A stretch of DNA of 64,000 bases, from positions 172,212 through 236,211 of the forward strand of contig LSRX01001133.1 of NCBI GenBank assembly GCA_001939145.1, given 5' to 3'. The DNA comes from Symbiodinium microadriaticum. Its lineage: Eukaryota > Sar > Dinophyceae > Suessiales > Symbiodiniaceae. Below the pieces are notes generated by a model. That model saw nothing but the letters and a program-made list of their open reading frames with translations. It made no database searches and had not been told where the DNA came from. Numbering within the stretch: the first letter of the stretch is position 1; each line of letters starts with the position of its first letter. Position numbers and translations under genes: made by a program. Positions 53,771-63,275 of the stretch are shown here, piece after piece.

Positions 53771-53931
53771 CTGATGTTCAAACTCAGAATCGAGATACTC
53801 AATTCGTTCTTTACGGCCAGGATCAGTTTGGCACTCAGCTGTAGAGCGAGGTCGCATGGCCATTCTCGCCGCTCCTTCTCCGGACAGCCGTAGGTCATTG
53901 TAGGTGTCGCGGCTTTACAACAGCAACCTAC

Positions 53932-53957
53932 ACCTCCTCCTCCTCCTCCTCCTCCTC

Positions 53958-53997
<40 letters not shown>

Positions 53998-54004
53998 CAC
54001 TACC
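53932..54004. repeat. (CCT)n(CTA)n trinucleotide repeat
   Basis: About eight CTC/CCT units and 15 CTA units; poly-Val/poly-Gly ORF is its translation. Confidence 0.95.
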
Positions 54005-54309
54005 TACTAGTACTGAGTAAGACGACACGTTCTGGATTCGTCAGGCAGTCAGTCAGTCAGTCTGGAATTAAAATCCAATCCATCCAGCGGCAGTGGGGCT
54101 CTGAGGCTGCTGAGCCTCAAAACATCTCACTCTGCACAGCACTTCCTTTACCCGACAACCTCGACACATCTATGCACTTGTTCGGTACACAGAACTGACA
54201 ACTAAATATGCACCATGCTCAGAACCCAAACTACAGCAGATATCCCAGGCCCTAGGAAGTATGGCTACCAGTGGGTTCGAGGTACCCCCAAAACTCCAAG
54301 TACGGAAGT

Positions 54310-54386
54310 CCAACGACACTCCGATCTCTGCTCCTCCACGGGCGATTGCATGATCTTGGTCATGATCTCTCCTGGGCTTATGGTTA
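54310..54386 (-). CDS. Exon-like island, minus strand
   Basis: The acceptor TTAACCATAAGCCCAG ends at 54387. One phase reads EIMTKIMQSPVEEQRSECRW then TS before a GTACTT donor. Another phase is open for 68 codons to 54178. The frame is unresolved. Confidence 0.33.
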
Positions 54387-54700
54387 AGCTAAGGGTTACC
54401 TAGGGTTTAGGGCTATAACTAGGGCTTAATGATTAGGGTTTAGTTTAGGGTCGGGCTCGTATCAGGCGCAGGGTTTCGAGGTGCTAAATCCTAAACTCGC
54501 GCTGTCTTGGACACCTGTAATCTTTAGTTTCCACCGTGTTCGGGAACCATGGGATTTAGGAATCGAGCGAAATCTAACCAATTCCGCAGATATCTTCAGT
54601 AGAACCTCGAGCCCGAAGAATGATGGGGGTTTAGGGCGCAGGGTTGATCTCTAAGCCGAAGATTTACAAGCTAACAATCCCTAGCTTCTACTTGCCGAAG

Positions 54701-54776
54701 GTCGGAGGAAATGAACATCGAGATGGGATTCGACCAACTCCGCAGCTTCCTTGCCGATGCCCATCAAAGGCCTCGG
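54701..54776 (+). CDS. Exon-like island, 25 codons
   Basis: The acceptor CTAGCTTCTACTTGCCGAAG ends at 54700 and a GTCGCC donor begins at 54777. The frame reads SEEMNIEMGFDQLRSFLADA then HQRPR. Unknown function. Confidence 0.38.
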
Positions 54777-54803
54777 GTCGCCATATATGATATATAAGCC
54801 TCA

Positions 54804-54972
54804 AGCCTCGGGCGATTAGAATCGGGTTCCTTTAAAGGGTTCTAATGAAGGGCCTTTATAAGGCTTACTAGACTAGTAAGAGCAATAGGGTTTGGGGGGA
54901 GATATTATGATACAAGCATAAGCAATAAGGAATCCAAAGCAGTAAGATAGGTACTTATATTGAGGCTTCTAT
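54804..54972. mobile_element. Possible long family A element
   Basis: GCGATTAGAATCGGGTTCCT and TACTTATATTGAGGCTTCTA have the family A ends; the interior is AT-rich with AATAGGGTTTGGGGGGAGAT. Confidence 0.45.
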
Positions 54973-55136
54973 ATTAGCTTAAACAGCCACAGCCCTGGAG
55001 CCTCAGCTCCGAAACCTTAAAGCCTGAAGCCCCAACACCCTAAACCCCTAAGCCCCCAAACCCTAACTCAAAAGGACTTGGAGCTGTTGCGCTAATTACT
55101 TTTTTTTATGCTTTGATTTATAAGTGTGTTTTGCAG

Positions 55137-55338
55137 GTGCTCTCTCCGTTTACTGGGGTTCAGGTACCCACTGCAATCTCGAAACCCTTTTCTCAGGGCG
55201 TTGGACTTGGATGTATTGGTTTCGATCCTTTGCCCGGCTTTAAGGTGCAGGTGCATCTTTGGATCGTTTCAAAGCATTTTCTGCTTGAGAGGCCTTCTCA
55301 AGGGCTCTTGGCCTGTGGCCTTGGCAGCAATTGACGCA
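55137..55338 (+). CDS. Exon-like island after a strong acceptor
   Basis: The tract ending TAAGTGTGTTTTGCAG precedes a frame SPFTGVQVPTAISKPFSQGV, then FDPLPGFKVQVHLWIVSKHF, ending LLACGLGSN with a stop. A second plus frame is equally open. No family recognised. Confidence 0.33.
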
Positions 55339-55374
55339 TCAGCGGGTGGAGGGTCTGGAGTAGGTGTGTAATGT

Positions 55375-55475
55375 AAGGGGCCTTAATAATTAGAATGGGA
55401 TTTTGGGGTTTCCTTATTATAAGTGTAGTATAGTGGACCCTCCCCAAACCCTATTCTAATTATTAAGGCCCCTAT
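55375..55475. mobile_element. Family A foldback, best-preserved copy
   Basis: The left arm AGGGGCCTTAATAATTAGAA and the right arm TTCTAATTATTAAGGCCCCT are exact inverted copies over 20 bases and nearly so over 35. The interior is TTTGGGGTTTCCTTATTATA ... GTATAGTGGACC. Use as the family reference. Confidence 0.92.
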
Positions 55476-56307
55476 AGTATGGTTGGGGATTTGGAGGTCT
55501 TGTGCTCAGAGTTTAGGATTTGAGGATTCAACATTTAGGGCTCCAGAGCTCATCATGCCACAGCCCATTTGCAAACCATTACAGCCGCGGCGCGAAAAGC
55601 GAGGTGTGGCAGGGTTGGGGGTGGGGTATAAGATGACCTGCAATCTTTCGCATTTAGTGTTCCCCGCGCCCTAAGTTTTAAGACAAATTTAGCGACTCAC
55701 GGTACAGAATGTAGGTTCAGGGTTTAGGGTCCTGGCCTCAGCGCGGGAGAGTTTGGGTGGTCTCTCCAGGGCTTAAGCTAAGGACCTCCCATAAACACCC
55801 AGAGAAAAGACCCACAAACAAGCCCGACACAACGTCGGCGCCCCGGGAAGAAAAAACCCGGCATACAGACTCGGAGAAGCCATGCAACCTTCAAGCAGCC
55901 CCCGAAACCTCAAACCTTTCTCATCCCAAACACTGAAACCCGGTTCAGGGCGTAGGCTAGGGTCGATGTGAAATACTAAACCGCTTAAATCCTGAATCCT
56001 TAAAGCAAAGGCGGATTTGTTCCAACGGTCGAGAGGCATGGCTGCGACTATGATCGAATAGGTCTCCAGGAGGTGTACAAAGGAGACCCCCATCGACAGG
56101 CATCCTCCTGCCTTGTGGGGCGTGTCGAAGTTTATTGTTGTGGAGTTTACGGCTTAAGGTCTAGGGCTCAAGTTTAGCTAGGTTCCCCCGTAGCCCCTCA
56201 ATAATAAGGGTACATTTTTTCCTACTGTTTGGTTTGACCAAGGGAAATGGCAAAAGGGTACGGCTGTGGAACCTAGTTCGTGTAGCTATAAAGTAAGCCT
56301 CCCTCAC

Positions 56308-56405
56308 GACGAATCCAGGCCTCCAGATCCTGTAGCCCACGTTTCAGCAGTGGAATGCGGTGCGGGAACTCCATCCAGGGCTTGACTGCCATGCCCCTGA
56401 AGAAC
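56308..56405 (-). CDS. Exon-like island, 32 codons, GTGAGG donor
   Basis: The frame reads FFRGMAVKPWMEFPHRIPLL then KRGLQDLEAWIR. The acceptor (CTAAACCCAACAAG) lies in the adjoining telomere-like tract. The peptide is amphipathic and non-repetitive. Function unknown. Confidence 0.42.
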
Positions 56406-56465
56406 CTTGTTGGGTTTAGGGTTAGGGTTTAGGGTTTAGGGTTCCGGGTTTAGGGTTGAGCGCTG
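56405..56465. repeat. TTTAGGG array
   Basis: GGGTTTAGGGTTAGGGTTTA and variants, directly abutting the island at 56308-56405. Confidence 0.85.
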
Positions 56466-57287
56466 AGGGCAGTTATAAGAACAAGAACTGTGCTGTTCCA
56501 TTCTTTCGCTCCTTGTTTGGGGTACGAAGCCCTGAACCATAAACGGTGTGTGAGTGATGGCATCTCGCTCGTTTTGGACAATGTCATACTGCAGAATTCG
56601 TCTCCATCAACAGTGGGTTCATGATTGTATCCGGTGGAAAGCTTCGAAGGGTAGTTGATGGTGTAAGGATATTGTGCATAGGGTTTAGTTTAGGCTAGCT
56701 TCCTTCATTGCAGTTGGACCTTTCAAAGCCCCAAATTCGCAAGCTTTCTGGAAATCCGGTGATGTTTCACTGGTAACGCTTTGGGATCAGGCTTTTGGCT
56801 TATCGCTTAGGGTGTAGCTTTGAGCAATTGTAGTAGAACGAAACATTCTGCGCATGCATGGTATGTTGGCGCTCCTCCGTAAACACTGCAACCAAAACCG
56901 AAAGCCATCAACCCTTAACCGAGCTTTCTGAAGATTTTAGTGTTACCAGAGTTTGGGATATTGGGACTTACGGTTTAGTGCTATGGGTTTCGGGGTGCGG
57001 GTTCAGAGTTCCAGGCTCAGGTTTCAGGATCTTTATAGCCACCAGTGATCCCAAAAGCCCAATCAGAGAGAGTCTTGCTGAAACAAAGCTGGTCCTGAAC
57101 CCTAAACCCTAAACCTTAAACGCTAAACCCTAAACTGCGTAAGACTGCATGTGTAAGGCCTGCCTTGTCGGCAAGTCAGAGTCAAACCCAATCGAACTAA
57201 CAGGTTTCAGGGCTTGGTCTTAAGGATGCTGGGGCTTGGGGCATGTATATCGAAAAGTCGGTATATACTCTATCTATCACGAGCGAG

Positions 57288-57331
57288 ACACAGAGAGAGA
57301 GAGAGAGAGAGAGAACGAGAAAGAGAAAGAG

Positions 57332-57366
<35 letters not shown>

Positions 57367-57367
57367 C

Positions 57368-57398
<31 letters not shown>

Positions 57399-57402
57399 TT
57401 CT
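57288..57402. repeat. (GA)n polypurine tract
   Basis: GAGAGA with AACGAG/AAAGAG interruptions; RERERE ORFs are artefacts. Confidence 0.95.
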
Positions 57403-57599
57403 TCTGATAGGGTTTTTAGACGATAGCAAATACGAAGCATAGGCACACCCCATAAGCCCTATAGCACTAAAGGCTAAGCCCCAAACCTTAAATCGTAAAT
57501 CGCCCAGGAGCTTCCAAACATAGATTCTGAAGTCGTCGTAAAATCTGTGCTCAAAGCAGCAGCTGCCATCCGGGTTCAAACCAACTTCCGTCTTGGTTT

Positions 57600-57720
57600 G
57601 AGAATATGGCTGTAGGGCTTTGGGCTTTAGGGATTTAGGGTTTAGGGGGTTAGGGCTTAGGGTTTTGGGCCTCCTGTTCAGGGTTTAGGGGTTGAGATTG
57701 TTGGGTCTTTAGGGTTTTGG
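57600..57720. repeat. TTTAGGG array
   Basis: GGCTTTAGGGATTTAGGGTT and variants. Confidence 0.8.
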
Positions 57721-57809
57721 GGGCCCTTAGGATTGGATTCGGGCATATTATATATGCTTATCTGCGTCTGAGCCGTCAGCTTGGCTTGGGTTTAGGGTTG
57801 AGACCGGGT

Positions 57810-57978
57810 AGTTTAGAAACCTACGCATGAGGACGCCGATGAAAAGAAGACCAGGAACTTGCACAAAATCATGTGAACAAGTTGCAACATCGCTGCAGTT
57901 TCCATCTCGAGCAGCCTTAGCAGCCTGCACCCAAGTTGGCGCGAGCAGCAAGAGCGCAGACAGCACGACATATCTCAT
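57810..57978 (-). CDS. Possible first exon of a secreted protein
   Basis: The ATG at 57978 opens MRYVVLSALLLLAPTWVQA, a clear signal-peptide shape, followed by AKAARDGNCSDVATCSHDFV. Possible donors are GTGCAAG near 57866 and GTTTCT near 57820. Beyond them the frame runs into a TTTAGGG unit. About 115 bases upstream is a degenerate leader-like sequence (58096-58115). Function unknown. Confidence 0.45.
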
Positions 57979-58095
57979 GGAGCGTGCAGATCTGCTTTAT
58001 GGGGTTTACAGGCATGAGGTCGCTGCAAACCCTTAACCCCCCAAAAAAGGATCCTGCTCCTAGCAGTTGGCTTGTTGGAAGCACCCTCTTTACTT

Positions 58096-58116
58096 CTTGA
58101 GCCGAATGCTACCGAA
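58096..58116 (-). other. Possible degenerate DinoSL relic
   Basis: The minus strand reads CGGTAGCATTCGGCTCAAG. It matches the spliced leader at about 17 of 21 positions with two gaps. Its position upstream of a signal-peptide ORF on the same strand fits a retroposed mRNA, but chance cannot be excluded. Confidence 0.3.
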
Positions 58117-59029
58117 GCCCTTCTCAAGCTTCAGGAACGGATCCTGGAGGGTCCGCCTCGCACTTTCAATGTCCCTGCGTGAAGATTCATGAGCCTGTGC
58201 TTCTGAGGTTGTTTTGGTGCGGAGTCTATAGGCCTATACTTGGGTCTCCAGCTATGGCCTCGCCCAGAATTTCACACTCACGGCTCTTCCGCATAAAGCT
58301 GGAGGCATCCGAGCCCACAAACCTCAGAAGCCGCTATCGGTAAATCCCTCTTCTCCCAAAGTCTCAGCTGTGTCAAACGTAGACAGCTCTAGCCGACAAT
58401 TGTGTTATCAAGCAACAATTCCCAACTTACGGAGACGCTAGGTTTTGGAGTGCTGTCAGCTCAATCAAGCGCATGCCTGTAGCGTGTATCATCTTGTTCA
58501 GTGGCCTGCACACGTCTATTCCTTAAATCCAAGTCCTTCTCTGCGAATATTAGTTGATTCGTCCTTGAGCCAAAGAGCCTCTGCGGCCTGTAAACTGTAG
58601 GGTTTAGCGTTTAGGGTTTGTAGGGTTTAGGGATTGTATCACGGTGCGATCCATGGGAGTTCCGGTCTTTTTGGTAATTCTGTACACGCTCTGCAGAAAC
58701 TTTCCTCAGCACACAAGATCGGGACGTCCGAGATCTGTGCCCCCCCGCCCCCCCCGCCCACCGAAACGTGTCTGAGCAAAATCCAACCGGAAAAGTAGGT
58801 CATTGAGCATTCACGACATGGAAATGAGGCCTGCCTTATTGCGACGATCGTGACCAGACACCAAGAACCCTAGCTGTACACTCCTCTTTTCTGCGGTCTA
58901 GGGCATAGGGAACCAGTCAACGGCTCTGGAGGTTTAGGGTTTAGCGTTAGCAGATCTGTGGCCTCCAAAACTCGCCGCACTCTCGGGTCGTCCTTCCGAG
59001 GCAGGGAAGAGGCCAAACGGTTTAGGGCT

Positions 59030-59075
59030 TAGGGTTCAGGGTTTAGGGTTTATAGGGTTTAGGGTAGGCTTCCAT
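59030..59075. repeat. TTTAGGG array
   Basis: GGGTTTAGGGTTTATAGGGT and flanking units. Confidence 0.8.
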
Positions 59076-59133
59076 GGTGGAAAGAGGATGCTTTTTCAAG
59101 GACCGTTGAGTATGTGGCAACTGGTGCAGACCG

Positions 59134-59265
59134 TAATGATGATGATGGTCATGGTCATGAGGCTGGTGATGATGATGATGATGATGCTGATGATGATGAT
59201 GATGATGATGATGATGAGTATCATGATGATGACTATTGTGCTGATGCTGATGCTGATGAGGACGA
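59134..59265. repeat. (GAT)n trinucleotide repeat
   Basis: ATGATG runs with CTG and GGT interruptions; poly-Met and poly-Asp ORFs are artefacts. Confidence 0.9.
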
Positions 59266-59399
59266 CGATGCCGAAGCCCTAACCCGAAACCCTAAAACCC
59301 GTTGATTACGATGGGTAAGAGTGTGCTTGTTCACTGTGAGTGAAGGGGACGCGGGGGAATGCTCGGGTCCAAACAGGTCCAAACAGCAAAACCCGCCGG

Positions 59400-59760
59400 G
59401 ATGCAGCAACGAAAAGAAAAAAACACTACACCACCCCTCGCACCAACGGCAAAAACACAACACCCCCACGGCAGCGACAGCAACAAAAGCACCGCCCCGC
59501 AGATGGCAAGAAAAACGCACCCCGGCACAATAGCAAAATTAACAACCCGCACCGATGTGGTTGCTGTCGGTGCCGTGGGTGGTGTCTTTGTTGGCGTTTT
59601 GCTGTTGGCGCAAGGGACGGAGGGGGTGTTTTGTGTTGCTGTGGGTGTGGAGGGGGGGGATTGTTTTTCTGTTATTGGTGCCGGTGTGTGTTCTGTTTTG
59701 CTTGCTGTGTTTGCTTTTTGTGCAGGCCCGAACTGGGTGTTCACTCGCTTGCTGGTTTGC
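59400..59760. other. Biased (A/C-rich to G/T-rich) stretch with long overlapping ORFs
   Basis: Frames of 95-194 codons on both strands are driven by base skew: AAAACACA-rich before 59545, GTTTTGTGTTGCTGTGGGTG-rich after. The two halves are roughly inverted in composition (ACAACACCCCC versus GGGGGTGTTTTGT). I do not call a gene. Confidence 0.45.
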
Positions 59761-59934
59761 CGGGGCTTCAGTTGCAGTGTACGGTTTCGGGTTTAGGATT
59801 TATACAGGGTTTTGGGGCAAAGCACCAACAGCATATGTGTGTATACTTGCTTCACAGTCCACAACTATATTCTTGTATATATAGAAACATACATACAAAC
59901 AGGTATTTGCATCTAATGTCTTAGTTAATCTCGA

Positions 59935-60056
59935 AGCCCCCAGCCCTAGCATGCGACTGGGGCTCCTGGACTAGTGGCCCCTCGATGCCCGTCACGATGC
60001 TCGTGACAGCCTCCTTGGTGCGTGGCGATGTCAAAGCCTGAACAGGGGTTGATGGC
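59935..60056 (-). CDS. Exon-like island, minus strand
   Basis: After an acceptor-like CCCCCCCCGTCTCGGAAG the frame reads PSTPVQALTSPRTKEAVTSI, then VTGIEGPLVQEPQSHA, then RAGGFEIN and a stop. A second short island at 60176-60147 (RSWYFDMADG, donor GTGAGC) precedes it. The joining phase was not established. Confidence 0.38.
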
Positions 60057-60847
60057 TTCCGAGACGGGGGGGGGGGCCCTGTCCAACCTATACTGCAAAT
60101 TAGGGAACCACACAACAAATTAAACAGCTCACCATCGGCCATGTCAAAATACCATGAACGTTCTGCCGCAAATCCGAAACGCAAAATCATAGGTAAGTCC
60201 TTAACCTGAGATCTGAAACGGAAATGATTCGTGCTGGGATTCTCTAGACTTCAAAACCATGAATGAAATGATGCTTAAACTGTTGAACCTTTAATCCCTG
60301 AACCTTTCTACTTTTCTTCCGAAAGCGCCAGGATTTCCGAAAAAAACCACCGCCCAAAATCTGAAACCCTGAGCCTGAGCACTAGAACCCAAAGCCCGAC
60401 AAAACCCTAACAAAATCCTCCACCCTAAAGCCCTCAAAACTAAAACCCGAAACCCCCCCAAAAGCCCTAAGCAAAAGGCCTCAAGGCCCTGGTTCGGCAG
60501 CTCCCCCGTGAAATACTCGGAAGGCTGATGGGCCAGCAACCTCAATGTTTATGGGGCTTAACGGGTTTGGTTTATTGGCGAACTGTAGGGTTTATGGGGG
60601 CTTCGGAATCAGTTTGAGGGAGTGTCGAGCTTGGCGTTTTGCCTTTTTGGGGTTTGGGCTTAGGAGACCAAAACCCTACTTTTTCCATCGTGTCCCGTAC
60701 GGAATCCATCCCTCTAAGGAGCCCGAATCTCCTGTCATCCCACAATTCCCATAGAACCCCTAAAGCAGCCCACCACTGCAGGAACCCTGACAGGAAGCCG
60801 TAACGAGACCCTTAACCCGGCAGCCTAGAAGGGATTCCAAAGCTCCC

Positions 60848-61015
60848 CTTAGAGGAATGGGTTTAGGGGTCTAGGGTTTAGGGTTTAGGGGTTTAGGGGT
60901 ATAGGGTTTAGGGTTTAAACCCTAAACCCTAAACCCCTAAACCCCTACACCCGAAACCCTAAACCCCTAAACCCTAAACCCCTAAACCCTAAACCCTTAG
61001 ACCCTAAACCCTAGA
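60848..61015. repeat. Head-to-head telomere-like palindrome
   Basis: 60858-60916 is TTTAGGG-type and 60917-61015 is CCCTAAA-type, meeting at GGGTTTAAACCC. The arms can pair over about 28 bases closely and more loosely beyond. Confidence 0.9.
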
Positions 61016-61166
61016 AGAGGGAAAAGCAAAAAGCCCGAGGCCGAGCCACTCCGCCTCAAGAGGAACGGAAGGGCTCTCCCAAGGCGCCGAGCCCCAGTCG
61101 GGGAGCCTGCTTGGGTGAAGGGGGGGGGGATTAGTAGGAGCTGTAAGGGTTCCTACAAGGGTTCCT

Positions 61167-62347
61167 GGCAAACCCCACACCCAAAGCCCCCTAAGCCCAA
61201 AGCCACAAAACCCCAAAACCCCAAAATCCTAAACTCCTAAAGCCCTAGATCCCAGGGGCCCCTCCGGGAGAGCCAAANGGGGGGTAAAAACCTAAAACCC
61301 TAAACCCACGGGTTAGGGTTTAGGGTTTAGGGTTCAGCAGGATCTATAAGGGTTTCTACAAGGGTTCCTGATAAAGGGCTCTAAAAACGGCTATGAGGGT
61401 ACGGTAATTAGCTGCTTTGGGCTTGTGGGTTCAGGGGTGTTTGGGAATGGGGGCTTCAGCGTGTAACGCTTTGTTGCTTACTGAGTTCAGGGTTGAGGGG
61501 GTTTAGATGGGTTTAGGGTTTTGGGGGCTCGTAGGGTTTAGGGGAACAGAATTTCGGCGAGCCCCGGGTTTAGGCTTAGAGTTTGGGATTCCGGGGCTTA
61601 GGAATCGGAGAGTTCAGAGGTTGGGGGTGCAGGGAGCTTTGGAGCTTCAGAGTCTTCAGATCTGTTGGGGGCCATTATATGGTGTCAGTGTGGTAAGGTT
61701 TAGGTTTCAGGGTGTATAGGGTTTAGGGGTTTATCGGATTTCTTCCGGGCCATTTGGGGGGTTAAGAAGGTATTGTCAGAGTTTGAATACGTGTAAGGTT
61801 TTGGAGGGCTTGATTGCCATGGATCCAGAAACCTATGCTGTTGTCAAGCACAGTGCCGTGTAATCAAGGGATCACTTTACGGGGGTGCATGATGTTCTAG
61901 CACGTTTTCCAAAAAGCGATGGCTTTCGATCATGAGGTGTTAAACACCTTATGCCCCATGTAGCCCTATGCTCTAACTCAAGCCTACAACCCACAGTCTT
62001 GACTCGACATACTATAAATGAGACCCTGATACTTATGGACTCTAATGACTTACACACCTCATGCCCTACACTCTGCAACCAAGCTAAACCCGACACACCG
62101 AAAACAAGGTTAGGGAAACACGACCCACAACTGCACAACACGACCCACAACTGCAAAGCAGAGTTAACGCCCAAAGCCCTGCAGCGGCATCTTATAGACA
62201 CTGGAAACTCCTTTCGGGCTTAGGCTTCCCTAAACCGGCAAACCCCACACCCAAAGCCCCCTAAGCCCAAAGCCACAAAACCCCAAAACCCCAAAATCCT
62301 AAACTCCTAAAGCCCTAGATCCCAGGGGCCCCTCCGGGAGAGCCAAA
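61167..62347. repeat. Exact 111-bp direct duplication (61167-61277 and 62237-62347)
   Basis: Both copies start GGCAAACCCCACACCCAAAG and end CCTCCGGGAGAGCCAAA. The first copy is followed at once by an N (61278) and GGGGGG. Either a recent duplication or a misjoin. Confidence 0.92.
61872..62201 (-). CDS. 109-codon ORF, unknown
   Basis: The minus-strand frame is hydrophobic at first (SALQLWVVLCSCGSC) and ends basic (HDRKPSLFGKRARTS onward). The plus strand is open for 90 codons. A 20-base tandem (ACACGACCCACAACTGCA) lies inside. No domain. Confidence 0.25.
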   Translation of the reverse strand: MSIRCRCRALGVNSALQLWVVLCSCGSCFPNLVFGVSGLAWLQSVGHEVCKSLESISIRVSFIVCRVKTVGCRLELEHRATWGIRCLTPHDRKPSLFGKRARTSCTPVK

Positions 62348-62904
62348 AACCAAAAACCCGAATTCAGAGCCACAAAAGCTGCGCCTGAAAAGCCTCGACG
62401 GCTCCGTGGACACAAAGATCTGGCTCCTCTCGTCTCGAAGACTCGACTTGCGGGTCTAGGGCTTCGCGCGTGTTGGTTTATAGGGCTCAGAGTACCGGGC
62501 TTTCGGTTTAGGGGTTTAGGGGTGTAGGGTTTAGGGTGCTTCCCGTGGAAATGGCACGATCGCAAATGATGATCATGAGCATCATCATACCAGTGATAGT
62601 ACTCATAGTCGTCGTGATATGGTGTGCTGAACTATTAGCCAATGATAATAGTATATGGCAGAATATTGCCAATGCGAACCATAATCATCATCATAAGCAT
62701 CATCATCAGAAACCACAGATTTTCCTATAAACCCTCTAAACTCCATGCTGCAAGCAGGTGCTCAACCGCAAGAATGTTCCTTGTAAGCCGAAGCACTGCA
62801 ATTCCGGAACTCTGATCATGAAGACCCCGAGCCCAAAACCTTCATAAAAACCTTCATACCACTCTTATGGATCCCTTCATGGGAGCTCAAGAAACAGTGG
62901 CTTC

Positions 62905-62995
62905 TTGCTAAGGAATTTACTTTAAGTTACCATAATCGGAATCTAAAGCAAATAATATGGCTTCTTTATTATGGTAACTTAGATTAACTCCCTGA
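62905..62995. mobile_element. Small foldback element
   Basis: TTTAAGTTACCATAATCGGA pairs with TTATTATGGTAACTTAGA; the loop is AT-rich. Confidence 0.6.
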
Positions 62996-63164
62996 ACAAG
63001 AACCCGGTCTTGGAGGTTGCTTTTTTTTTCCGTTTGTATTTTTACGGGCTTTGGGGCATAGGGTCTGCAGACGCACTCAGAACCCAATCCTGGATCCCTA
63101 TAACCCATTATAGAACCCCCCCCCCCCCCAAAAAAAAAAAAGAACTCTGAGACTCTCAACCCTT

Positions 63165-63275
63165 CATGGGTTTAGGGTTTAGGGGTCTAAGGTTTAGGGG
63201 TTTAGGGCTTAGGGGGTTTAGGCTTTAGGGGGTGTACGGGTTTAGGGGCTTAGGGGTTTCGGGGGTTTAAGGTTT
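63165..63275. repeat. TTTAGGG array
   Basis: GGGTTTAGGGTTTAGGGGTC and variants. Confidence 0.85.

Noticed and set aside
54255..54295. tRNA-like T-arm (GGGTTCGAGGTACCCC)
   Set aside because: Stem pairing is wrong and no A box or acceptor stem fits. No tRNA, rRNA or CRISPR array was found in the window.
57214..57579. RERERE and SLSLSF ORFs
   Set aside because: (GA)n tract read on both strands.
58564..58580. Another leader-like site (TTTGGCTCAAG)
   Set aside because: Only 11 contiguous bases match and the upstream part does not; expected by chance at this length scale.
59331..59924. Overlapping ORFs up to 194 codons on both strands
   Set aside because: Strong base skew keeps several frames open at once; no domain or splice evidence.
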